In this document: positions 11,286 through 22,455 of the stretch, in pieces
Position numbering within the stretch: the first letter of the stretch is position 1
How the letters are laid out: every line of letters begins with the position of its first letter
Source: Whalleya microplaca
Lineage: Eukaryota; Ascomycota; Sordariomycetes; Xylariales; Xylariaceae
Assembly (NCBI GenBank): GCA_022497155.1
Contig: MU385770.1
Span: forward strand, 230,556 to 294,555
Direction of reading: 5' to 3'
DNA length: 64,000 bases
Position numbers and translations under genes: made by a program
Notes under the pieces: model-generated
Told to the model about the DNA's origin: nothing
Database searches by the model: none
What the model saw: only the letters and a program-made list of their open reading frames with translations

Positions 11286-14200
11286 GGGTAATATGAGGTA
11301 GATAATCTGGGAGAGGGCAATGGTACTGTATGTAACAGGGGAAAGTCTATTGGTCTACGGCTAATTGTATACGTGCTTCAATGCAGGTATAGCGAAGCTG
11401 TGTAGGAAAAGAGTCTCTATACTCCCTAGCTTCTATACTACTTGACCTCTACTGACAACTCGTCGAGACTCGTGTTGAGTTACCAGTTGAACCACATACA
11501 ATGAGTCAAGTCAGCTATAGAGCAACTACGGCATCGCAAACAACTTCATAACTACCCCTCTAGCCGAGCAATTCAGCGGTTATTATTGCACACGTAGGTA
11601 ATCAATAGTTGCCTATGGATCTTCATTGTCTCACGTCACTTTTCCACCTCAGCATCTACAGCCTCCGTATCTAAAGCCCACATAGATAGTATGAGACCTA
11701 GCAGGCGTATGTAGATGTTTTGAAATAATGAACATGTTATATATACCCAGTGTATAAAACCTATATATTACAATAGATCTTCGCTAACGATTCAAAAGGG
11801 CAACTATGTCCTTATTCCTAGTGGGGGATCTCGATAACGATGACGGCAAGCTCGCTTGATTGGCAGAAAATAAAACACGTACTATACATATATGTACATT
11901 ACTATGTACATCGTATAGTCGCTCTTAAGCCCTAACCTAGGTAGTCAGACGATCGAGAATTGGGGGAGGCTGAAACTATGAAAACGGTTGTGCGGTGGGG
12001 TCTTGGCAGCCAACACGGCCCCAGAAAAAAGGAACCACTGTTACAAAATTCTTTCCGTTTAAACCTGGTAGAAAACGTGCTCGCTAGCGTGCGGCACAGG
12101 ATGACTTGACGGTCAGAGCAGCTGTTCGTGAAGACCCGTGCAGATTGTGGCGGTTGGCTGTCGCATACGCGGTATGTCTCAGCGGTTAGAGCAAGCTTGG
12201 CGGGATTCCTCATTCAATTGAGTCAATCATCGAGGCCTGATCTGATCTGCATGCTGACCTCCCTTACTTCTTCGCGGGCGAGGCTGTTGTTTGGCTGTGG
12301 TTGTCTTATAAGTCGGAGGGATGTAGTATGTATTAGGTAGGTTGGTGTGGGTGAGCGGGGGGACAGGGGACCAGGGGTAACGGAGATGCTAAGAAGTGGA
12401 TACCTATCAGGAAGTGGATACTAGCCTCGAAAGGGGACCGTCATAGCATTTTCCACGTGTTCGTGGCGGGGATCCACCCTCACTCGTTTCTACTATACTA
12501 CGTAGCAGCCGTAGTAGTAACTTTCTGCTGCGCTGCTGCAAGTGAGGGGTGGAAGAGACGAAGAAGAATACATATACCGTTTTGCTAGACCGCTCCCTTC
12601 CCTTCCTCTCCATTACATGCCTACCTACCTACCTACGTAGTAGTAGTAGCAGGAGGTGAGGTTGGCCGAGCCTACTGCGTAGGAACGCTTCCCCGCCTTG
12701 ACAAATCTCAGTCAGGTTATATTAGTTGCCGACAATTGCCGGCATTGCTGCAGATGATATGTTCAGCAGCCCACTACTGAAGCCTCATGTCGTCGAAGAG
12801 GCAGATCGCGATGGGAGGAGCCGCCCTGACCTGACTTGACCAAGACTTACACGGACGAGGTAGACTTACGTATCGTACCGCTGCGCTATAAGCGATGGGT
12901 CAACTAGTACATAGCATGATGGACCTTTATACACGGTAGCATTCCGCTGCCGGCAACATCACCTTCTAAGACGCTCTGATCAACGATTGTTGGCGGCCAG
13001 GCGGCGTGTGGATGTTTCAGACGGAGCAAATCCGCTCAGAATCTGCACATGTATGCAATACTCGCAGTAAGCTCACCGCTTGTGTGTATTATGCAACGTC
13101 AATACTATACGTTGATAGGTAGACTGTAGTCATTTATTGGCCAAAGGCGCTTGCGGCCGGACGGCCCCGTCGTACATAGCCCCGGAAGAAAAGACTACGA
13201 CGATTGATGACCTTCACGATAGCGAACTCTGGTATTACAGAGGCTTCATTTATACTGCGAAGAATCAAGCCCGCTTGCTCTATACATAGTCTAGGGCTAG
13301 GTTAGGCAGATATGCGAGGACGGGAGGAACAGTCCGATTTCAATACCCCGGCGGCGCTACTTGACCACGCGTACTGTACCTACAATGCATTAAGGTACAT
13401 GTATGGCGAATCGAACTTCCCAAAGCGGAGCGAGATGAAAATACCTTCGAATTAATCTACGGTTTGCTGCGTAGGTCCGTACATAATTACCGTAGGAGGT
13501 AATGCATATTGCCCGTTGTGGTCAAGACTATACCACGTATAGTCGAAATGCCTCAATATTTACCGATCCAATATGCGTTTAGTACAGCCCTTCACATGAT
13601 ACTCTTTTATTCTCCTGCTTCCTTTATTTTTACATTTCGCTGCCTGCTCCTTCGCGACCGAAAAAGCAAAAAGCGATGCATGCTATAGGCGCGCACTATA
13701 TATGATCGACCACGAAAGTTCTCAGTTTCGATACGTCCTATTCAGGTATCGCGCTCGTATCGTGACAATATAAGGCTATTCCCGCTGCTAACCCAGCCAC
13801 TCCCGCAGTGGCTCCGACCACTAAAACTCTACCTACTTAGGTCAGAGGGACATACGGAATATGAGCTACCATCAATAATAATAAGAACATGACATATCTG
13901 CGCCGAGCGGTCAGACGTCAGTCAGTTGCTCTCTGTCCTGTTGGCTGCAAAGTTGCGACCGACTGCGACGTCCAATGTCCGAAAAGATACACGTCGCATC
14001 TCCGAGAATCAATTATTGACAGCGATTCGAGCTGGTCTTACCTTGTCGTCATACTGACCTAGGTACATGTTGCAGCTGCACGGGTAGAACGAGGGGCACT
14101 CTCTCAGTGTCTCTGCTCTCGAATCTGATAGGAACTTACTATAAGGCTAGTGTCTTCTATATTGGTACTCTCATGCGGCCAGCTGCACAGAAGTTGCCGC

Positions 14201-15462
14201 GGCACCAATGCCAACCAATGCTTCCCCCAAGCGCGGACGAATCTACCGCAGTACGATGATCCTAGCGGCCTTGCCTTAGCCACTCTGCACTCTGCCACTG
14301 TACTCTACATCCTACATACCTACTTCAGTACGTACGAACAAGAACACGAAGAAGGAAATAGTTCCAGGGTGGTATCTCCCCTACAGGCCCCCGACTGCGT
14401 ACAGGCTCCTAGCTCCCACTTTTCGCAGTGATAGGTCTCTCTCTGCGTATGTACATACTTCTGAAATAGAAGGTTGCAGATTGTTGGTCGGGAGCGGCTG
14501 GATGGCTGTATGTACTTGTATGGCGTATCTGCCTCTTTCAGGCCGAAGACCGAAGAAGATGGACCAAAGGACGACAAAAGACCACGGCGGCTCGGCTCTT
14601 TTTGAACCTGTCTACTATACCTGTACAACCCGAGCCGGGTTTCTGCGAATCAAGAGGCGGGCCTTGGACGTGTCGAGAAGTTACTTTGATTAATCAACCA
14701 AAACGGGAGGCCATGGACTAATATTCGCCGATCAAACTGTTCAAAAAGTGAGATTCGCAACCCGCAAACCGTAAACCCGCACGCGACGGCACCCTGCCAG
14801 CCAGGGTCTTCCCTCCCAGCTGCCCCCATCGGTACCTACGTACCTAGACCTAGGTACAACACAATATACCTCCCGCTCCATATATGTATCTGTCCTTTAC
14901 CCCTGTCCTACCTTAAGTGCCTGTCCTACGCGATGTACATGGCATGAGAGGGAACTCGATAACTACATATAGGGTTTATGTATATTCGATATCAAATACT
15001 GCTTTGTATCTGAGCCACGCCGCTTTAACCTGAGTCGAGCCTGAGTTATGCACAATTACACAAATATTATGTCGCGTATAATTAAACGTTGTTTCAATGT
15101 CACTTCAATTTCCTTGACAGAAATAAAATCATCCTACAACAACTTATAACCTAGTGTTTTACGCGCAGTGCGTAACGTACCTAGGACTACTTATTTCTAT
15201 CGATGTAGTATCCTAAAGGTTCTAGTCGTGTTTTCTCAATATCATTCGGGTAAAGAGAGAGAGAAGAATCACAGAACGTGATATATGAGAGCAATACAAG
15301 TGTATCCAATATGAGTGCAAGCAAGCACCTATATGGGCCAGTACAGGTACGAATCTTGGGTAGCATAAGTATGTGCCAGTACGGGGCCGGGCCAGCACGA
15401 GTGTGACCCGAAATTCCCGGACCGAGATAGGATAACGTACGGAATCGGCCTCGGTGCGGATG
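11286..15462. other. Gene-poor intergenic block
   Basis: About 4.2 kb without a supportable gene. Reading frames are short in all six phases. Words such as ACCTAGGTA and TACCTACCTACGTAG recur (for example near 11935, 12616-12640, 13825, 14055 and 14834-14860). No terminal repeats, target-site duplications or transposase-like peptides were seen. The right edge abuts the broken kinase. Confidence 0.55.
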
Positions 15463-16300
15463 TTATACCTTTCGTAACATATTAAACCAGGGGTGACTAA
15501 CTGCATCCCGCGCCGCGATTCTGAGTGTTGGATCCAGTCTCGTCATCTTGAGAACCGGATCCTTGAAGATTGGATCTACAATATGAGAGATGTCGTCGGA
15601 GAATGTACCGCCATGAGTCCTCCGCATATAGCTGATCATTGCTGGCAAGAAAAAACATCTTGTTCAATACCACGCATATCATCTGGTTCGTGATTCATTA
15701 ATGAATTTGCAGTGCAAGCTACAGGTGTTTTATATCAAGATCACGGAAGAGAACATATCTGAAGCAGGATTTTGACGGGAGAGGCCCCAGGACTCGGGCT
15801 CCTTTATGACTGGTTTCCGTAAAGGTGTCCCCTCAAGTACTTCCCCGGTGGTACTATCACGGCATCCTCAAGGTCTGAAATATGTATGCTCTTGACAGTA
15901 ACATCGCCGTAAGTACCTTCGTCGTAGTCGATGAGAACGTTGTCTGGCATGCCGCATCAGCACCTGTTCGTTGGCTCCCATAATATACCACTGTGAAGGA
16001 TTTCCCGTTCATGAAGATCAGCCAAGCCACACCAAACACTGCGGAGCATGTCTTTTCTAGCCTCGGCAGCCCGCTTTCTTTGGCTGAAACGGAGTAGATC
16101 ACCGATCAAGAATGGATAGATGAAGATCTCGAATTCGTGGTAAGTGTCCACCACAGTTCGCACGTCCGGACTTGAAGATACCAGCTTCTAGAGTTCCCTT
16201 TGGTATTCGAAGCCCCTTGATCATATACTTCACGATATATTTCACCGTTTCAGCTCTTGAAACACGTGACCCAGCACTTTTCCCACTGCTTATAGGTATT
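15463..16300 (-). pseudogene. Decayed protein kinase
   Basis: Pieces of a eukaryotic protein kinase lie in the correct order on the minus strand but in different frames with stops between them. From the 5' side they are: GFEYQRE (near 16210); IFIYPFLIGDLLRF and GLADLHEREILHS (16000-16130), the second being the catalytic-loop region; MPDNVLIDYDEG (near 15930), the KPDN-type motif; HISDLEDAV (near 15870), in the DFG position; an SPESW-like APE-region segment near 15790, next to a stop; EDSWRYILRRHLSY (near 15600); and RLDPTLRIAARDAVSHPWF (near 15500), the domain end. In-frame stops include 16188-16190, 16230-16232 and 16242-16244. Several are explained by C-to-T or G-to-A changes from residues usual at these places, such as Gln and Trp. 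The family resembles large fungus-specific kinase groups, and function is presumed lost. A fast-evolving gene with many introns is possible but unlikely given the broken core motifs. Confidence 0.75.
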
Positions 16301-17834
16301 TCAAACCAGAACTACCGAGCACAACAAACACATACTAGCGGGTTTCGCCGGCCGGACGGCATTCCTTCTATTCGAAAACTCGGCCCGAGTCCCCCTTAAG
16401 CAATGTACCTGGCGCGAAGGGCTCTTTGTTGGACCGAGACGTGGCGGCATGTTCTTCGTATGAGCCATGGCGAAATTTAAATAGCTCTAACAACGCGAGG
16501 TATGAGGGATAGTGAGAAAAATAATGAGCCCAGGGGTTTATACTTCAAAATCAATGTGAATACAACGAAGACAATCGACTATAGACTGTAGGAGCGCGCG
16601 TTTGTTGCGGCAACTGGTCCAATCAACTATTCAACGTCCTCTACCGCCCTTCATCTTTCCTTAAGAATACGCAGTTCGTGTTAATGCTATCTAGTTAGTG
16701 AAACCCGATGTCTGGTCCTTGATAACCCCAGCCCTATTCTGCATAAGGTATGTATAGATGAATACAGTTGCTCCGAGCACGTGGCTGTGGACAGACTGAG
16801 CCGAGCCAGAACAAAAGCGGCGGACACACTTATCCCTATTTGTCGGGGGCCAGGGTCGGTGTACTTTGCAATTCATATGACCACATATGCGAGATACATA
16901 GTCACCGCGCCACCTAGAGTACTTACGGACTAGTCCGATCCACCCACAAAATATGCGCGCAGTAGGCGCTGACAGCATGTTCTCGCCAGCAATAGGTACC
17001 TGTGAATGTACCCGGCTTCCATGTACACCATTGCCTGGAACTTTTCTACTACAGTCAATACATACTATCACTAAAGAGAGGGTATGTATGTATCCATGCA
17101 TGTACGTATGTAGGTAGTGCTACGTTGAACAACGATTGAAAGCTGCCGTCCGCTTACGCAGTAGGTACATGGCCTGCATCCACATCCACCACACCCTCGT
17201 CCACGAAGTCCCACCTTCGACGCCTTTCATCAACCTGATAGTTTCCACACAATCTGACAATCCGATCCCCAATTCCTAATTCCCACTCTGTCACTCCATC
17301 TACCATCTATCCATCTCCTGCCGTCGTCACAGTCAACTCTTCCCCATATACGTCTAGATTGCTTGCTTTGCTTCCTACCATTGCTCCCTCTGCCTGCCTC
17401 TCTCCAGAGAGTCCAATCAGTTCAAACTCTCTCCCGAGAGCCGAATCTCCCCCATAGGCCGATATACCTACCATAGTCGGATCCTTTCCCACGAGTCCTA
17501 TCGAGCCTCGCTGGATTGACACCGCAACGCCCGCGTTCTGTCTTGTAACTCATTGGTGTGATCTCGGTCGGGCTAGATGCCGACCATTGCCTGATTGTTG
17601 GATGGCTATGATGATACATTGCCTTTGGCAAATCTAATAAATCACGACCCAGCTATCAACCTGCCTATATACGAATTCTTAGCTGCCTGCTTTCTTGTTC
17701 ACCGAGTTCCCTGTCTTTTGGCCGACGAGCCCATGTTGGAATAGAGGAAAAGCTGGTCCTCTCCATCCCTCTCTCCTCGCATCCCCCGAGTTCAATTGTT
17801 CCAAACTATCGCCTAACGTACGTCTTTTGACACG
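16301..17834. other. Intergenic region and leader of the next gene
   Basis: No gene is seen. From about 17200 to 17830 the plus strand becomes pyrimidine-rich with many CCATCT/CTCTCC words. This is typical of promoter and 5' untranslated DNA ahead of fungal genes, here the gene starting at 17835. The distal part of the kinase relic may extend slightly past 16300 but cannot be read. Confidence 0.5.
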
Positions 17835-18986
17835 ATGGCGATCGACTCGTTAAAAAGCTTGACTGTCAACATTCCCGATTGGCTCAAACGGCTTGAAGAG
17901 CTGAATGGGCAGATCGAGCAACGCCAGCGGGACCTGGCTCAGCTGCCCGAGAACCAGTCTTCCTCGCGTTCTATCAAGAACCGTGGCTCGACCGAGTCTC
18001 TGAAGCCAAAACGGGATGATGCGGAGGTACCGTTAGAAGATCTAGCGCCAGATGCCACGCCGGACGCCGCCCCGCGAAACGCTGCCCAGGAGAAAAGCGG
18101 CGCCGATCATCCTTCAAGCCCCGTAAGCGAACGTAACTCTAAATCCTCGCATCATCAGGCTCATGAGGTGAAGGCGACAGCACAACGGCGCGCGCGCGCC
18201 ACCGTTCGCAAGAAGCAGAAGACCGACTCCATGGTCAGCGCCGAGGGCGCCGTCCCCAAGTACCGATCCCGGAATATGATCATCGTCTACTACGACAGCT
18301 ACGTACAGTCGTTCTTCGAGGAGTTGGTCAAGTTCGTGTCCTCGCAACGAAATCTGATGCGCAAGGCCAAGATGGCTGCCAAGGTAGCGCAGATCAAGCG
18401 GCTGGCCGAGCTCGAGATGCCTGACGACGAGGACGACGACGGCGACGAGCTCAAGCCCGGCGACAATCTCATCGCGGCCGACCCCAAGACCACGGCTCCG
18501 AAACCTAAGCCGGACGGCCCCGAAGAGCTCAAATTACACTTTAGGAGTACCCGGCAGATGGGGTATGCGTCTCGAATGCCACCAGGTAGAATGAACATGC
18601 GAGGATTAAGATCTGGTATGGGTGGCGGTGGCGGCGGCGGCGGCGGGCTGGGCTTACCGGGTGACATATGGGAAGAGCTGGATAAAGGTCTCGAGTTCGT
18701 CCAGGGCATGTGTGAACACGGCGCGCACCAGTTCCTTCGGGATGGTGACTGCAACGATGAGATCGAGAAGATCAAGAGCCGTCTGGCGCAGACAAGAGAG
18801 GCTGCCGACAAGGAGCTGGTGCGGGTGGCGGCGGAAAACCCCGACGGCTTGGATATGGCCGAGCCTACGAAGACCCGGAGTTACCGTCCGATGACCATGC
18901 GGAGAGACACTGGTGCGTCTACGCCCAAGAGCCAGCCTAAACAGGAGGCTCCGGAGGAAATGGAAGACGAAGGGATCCAAGCCTAG
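17835..18986 (+). CDS. Protein of unknown function, 383 residues
   Basis: A single-exon open frame starting at an ATG in a good context (cgATGg) and ending in TAG. I do not recognise a named domain. The N-terminus (about 16-38) is a short Leu/Glu/Gln coiled-coil-like helix (WLKRLEELNGQIEQRQRDL). A Ser/Pro-rich, charged region (40-115) follows, then a basic patch at 118-130 (RRARATVRKKQK) that could be a nuclear signal. The best-ordered segment is about 146-195, starting NMIIVYYDSYVQSFFEELV and rich in hydrophobic and basic residues. Acidic DEDDDGDE and Pro/Lys linkers come next. A run of nine glycines lies near 263-271, and a second helical segment at about 275-330 contains DIWEELDKGLEFVQGMCEHGA. 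Codon use and GC rise match neighbouring real genes. It is probably a nuclear or scaffold protein, but that is inference from composition only. Confidence 0.85.
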   Translation: MAIDSLKSLTVNIPDWLKRLEELNGQIEQRQRDLAQLPENQSSSRSIKNRGSTESLKPKRDDAEVPLEDLAPDATPDAAPRNAAQEKSGADHPSSPVSERNSKSSHHQAHEVKATAQRRARATVRKKQKTDSMVSAEGAVPKYRSRNMIIVYYDSYVQSFFEELVKFVSSQRNLMRKAKMAAKVAQIKRLAELEMPDDEDDDGDELKPGDNLIAADPKTTAPKPKPDGPEELKLHFRSTRQMGYASRMPPGRMNMRGLRSGMGGGGGGGGGLGLPGDIWEELDKGLEFVQGMCEHGAHQFLRDGDCNDEIEKIKSRLAQTREAADKELVRVAAENPDGLDMAEPTKTRSYRPMTMRRDTGASTPKSQPKQEAPEEMEDEGIQA

Positions 18987-21900
18987 TTCCGGATCGATCA
19001 GGCTGATTACTTAGAATGACGATCGCCTACTTAATTACTTGCAACCTTACCAGCGATACCGATCTACCAACCACCACCATCTGCTCACATACTATTACAC
19101 ACATATTTATATATATTTACCACATATACTGCCGTTGGACATGATATTTGCTCACATGCGGCATCGCGACGGCGTTGGCATACATCGTTTGGCAGTCTAT
19201 CGCCTATAGAAGTCTGCAATTCCTCTCCATTTCATATCGGACTACGGATGCTATGCCTTCGATCATATTTGTTCTGGATTTTTTGGGAATTGGGTTGGTA
19301 AAAGGCACGCATCAGCACACATCTTACCATTGCAATACAATTTTGCTCGCAGCTGAATTGGGAATTCTGATATGGATATCGACACACAACAAGAAGGGGT
19401 CACTACCGAACAGGAGCTGCTATTGCGCGTCTAGTGCTGACGACTCTTATGTAATTGGATTAAGGAATTTTAACGGCCGAAACAAGAGCGATACATACAA
19501 TTATGTACATACATATCTAAGCTTCATCTGTGCGAGAGGATTTGATAGTACTAGGTGCAAATATGTCACACTTTCGCTCAGCACCCGGCGTGTTCGGAGG
19601 ATGGAAGGTGAATTTGTCACCTGACTTGGCAATGCTTTATAAAGGGGACTAAACGTCCTTGGATGGATCGCCCATTAATAATAACCACACATACCAAAAG
19701 GATGGCCGGTCTGACTTCCACGGTTTCCGCGATGACGCGCGGGCTCCGGCTTCAGTGGCGTGATATGATCAATCATCTCTCCCCTTTTGCATGATACGAA
19801 ACGATCAAGATTCAGAAAGCTGACTAAATTACACTCGCAAGGCGCTTAGAAATGCCGTGACTATTGCGTATTCTGGGAACTGTAGCTCTGACTTGATACC
19901 AGATGTACTCTGATGAATCTCGTAGGCAAACTTGCATTTTCCTTCAGGTCTCAACGACCCGGCTTGGCTGGTTTCTCGCCACATGGGATGGAATCAGACG
20001 GCATAGGTAGCCAAGCGGCTCACGGACTTGTTGTTAGTTACAGGAATTAGCAAATCTCGGCTTGCCTGTGAAAACGGACGAGGTCCGCACCATGCTCGGC
20101 TGGCCAAGAGTGCGGCCCGGACGCCCCAGCTCGCCCATACGAACTTCGCTCGCCGAGTTGGTTAGTTATTAGTTACAACATCTGTCCATGGCACAAACCA
20201 TGCTACTTGCAGTCGAGTTACTCCAGGGGGTAACGGGGACGGGGGGTTATCTGCCAACCTCCAATGAGACCCTCGGAGCAACCATGCAACCTGGGAGTGG
20301 TCGAATTTGCGTAAATTGCAACGGCCGCGCATTACATGTGCAACACAGACGCATGCATACCACTCACTGGACCAGCCCACGGACGCGACTCGGATAACAA
20401 CGACGGCAGATTTGCGACAACCCATTACTTATAAGTGCTGTATAATATCGTACGCTGCAGATAACAACAGCCTTCCTCCCCGAGACAGCCAGCCTCGCCC
20501 TGGCACCTAAGTGGTCTCCGGTCGGTCGGGCTGTGCGGGCGATTCGGCCCGTTTGCACATCCCCTCTGGATCGGCTAGCCATCGTCGCAACCGAACGCGG
20601 AGAGTTGCCGCGGAGGGGGGGGAACGAAGGGAGGGAAAGGATATGTGATGATTCATGCGTAATAATAATTCCACAAGAATGACCATCGCATTGCATTGCG
20701 GCGCTGGCTGGCTGGCTGGCCCTACGCATCTGCCTGTGCCCTGCGCCATCTCCCTGCTTCGTATGGCAGCGCTGTCGTATGGATGGAAGTGCTTCCATTG
20801 GCATCGAGGGCGATCCCCACTGCCTTGCAGACCGCCGGATAGCAGAATCGGCTCTCGCATGTGATCGATCGCCTCAGGCTGGTACCTACCGCAGTGGCCG
20901 GCAGCTCGATCGGGCAACTGCCGAAGCGGTGTGTTGGCGTCTGCTGGCAGTTCCCATTTGAATATATGAAGTTGGTTCTGTTGGTGATGGACTGAATACA
21001 TAGTTCGCCGGTCTTACTTACATAGTTGTGCTATGCGTATAATGATGCTTTTGTCACACAACGGACTCAACCAACGCAGAGACAATTGGAGAGGACTCAC
21101 TCATATTGACCCCGTGGCTTTGTGGCTCATGCGTGTCACAGCTTGGCTGAGGTACGGAGGTTTGATCTCGTATGTGTTGCTCGCCGTTCACAAAGCAGAA
21201 TCCTTCGCATAGTCGTGCCATTTTCGTCTTCGTCTGCGTACGGGAGAAAAACCGGTGGCGTAGCCGGTAGTGTTCCAAGGCCTCGGGAACTTGGCTATTC
21301 CTGTTGGCAATGCGAGGGGAGATGAGCCACGACAACGAGCACACGCCTTTGCCGAGCTCTCTAGCTGAGGTTCCTCGTATTATCGAGAAATAACCAATAC
21401 AGCAATATCGTCACAGTGGTGGGTTCACCTTCAGGTTCCATCTAGAGTCTAAGTTAGTCTGTATAGAACTATCGGGAAGACCGCAGGTTGAGCCAATGCC
21501 TTATCAGCCTGTACCCTAAACCCATCACAATGACCCGACAGAACACGCTATTCGTTCCTTTAATTCAAATGACCGTAACGTATGTATATATGGCTTTACC
21601 GTCTACCTCAGCCAGTAGCGAAGAGGTTAGCAGTTATCATCGTTCGTCCTTCTGTAGCTATAAGCATCAATGACTGGAGCGAACAGCCGGCCTTCAGAAT
21701 GAACCAAGACACGCTTAACTAGTATTGCCTTGTACTTCTATCTAGAACCTTTCTCTTCACGTGTTACTTTCCCGATCTTACGGAAACTAGCTTATCGAGC
21801 TTTGGAAATATCCCCGTTGTGTTCGAGTAGTCTAAATACAAAATAAAGCACGCCGAACACACAGTACTGATTATCTCGTACCAACAGCAATAAGAAAATC

Positions 21901-22455
21901 GAGAAATATCCTCCACTCAAGCGATAAAACGTATTTCTCGAGACTGATGTCGTGTGGTGGCTTACAATTCATGTATACGCGATGTTCTAGATGTCCTACC
22001 TTTATACCATTCAACTGCTTCTATCTCTGACTAAAGTCTACATCGGACACGTGCCCCTATTTCTGATAGACATGAACACAGAAATCCACAGACTAGATAT
22101 GTCAAATGCAAGAGTATGAGCAACCCGAATTCGAAGTCGTAGATATTCAAAGTACTATCTATCTACATAGCCCGCAAGAATATACGTAAATATCAACCTA
22201 TATATCGGCCTCTCAAAATATAACAATGCCTCAGCTTTATACCCGTGGGCACCCTGGACAAGATAACTAGTCCATAGACGCCGCGTCCCAATGGTAGTTG
22301 ATGTATGCAATAGCCCGTAACCCTTTTCCACCTAACTCCCACAGATTTCCGACCCAACCAACGTATATATGTGCATAGTAGTAATGGACAACTTGTACAA
22401 ACAGATTTATCGACCCGCCAGCCAGTATGTATATGGTTCATTAGATACGTAAACG
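18987..22455. other. Intergenic region between convergent genes
   Basis: About 3.5 kb between the 3' ends of the 383-residue gene and the Zn2Cys6 gene. A 158-codon frame at 19148-19624 and a 164-codon frame on the minus strand at 20507-21001 are open, but they show no recognisable protein pattern. I treat them as chance. No RNA gene or mobile element was seen. Confidence 0.5.

Noticed and set aside
19148..19624. 158-codon plus-strand frame just downstream of the 383-residue gene
   Set aside because: Lies where a 3' untranslated region is expected. It is AT-rich with no recognisable domain, and the hydrophobic start is probably chance.
20507..21001. 164-codon minus-strand frame
   Set aside because: Overlaps open frames on the opposite strand in a locally GC-rich patch; no protein-family pattern.
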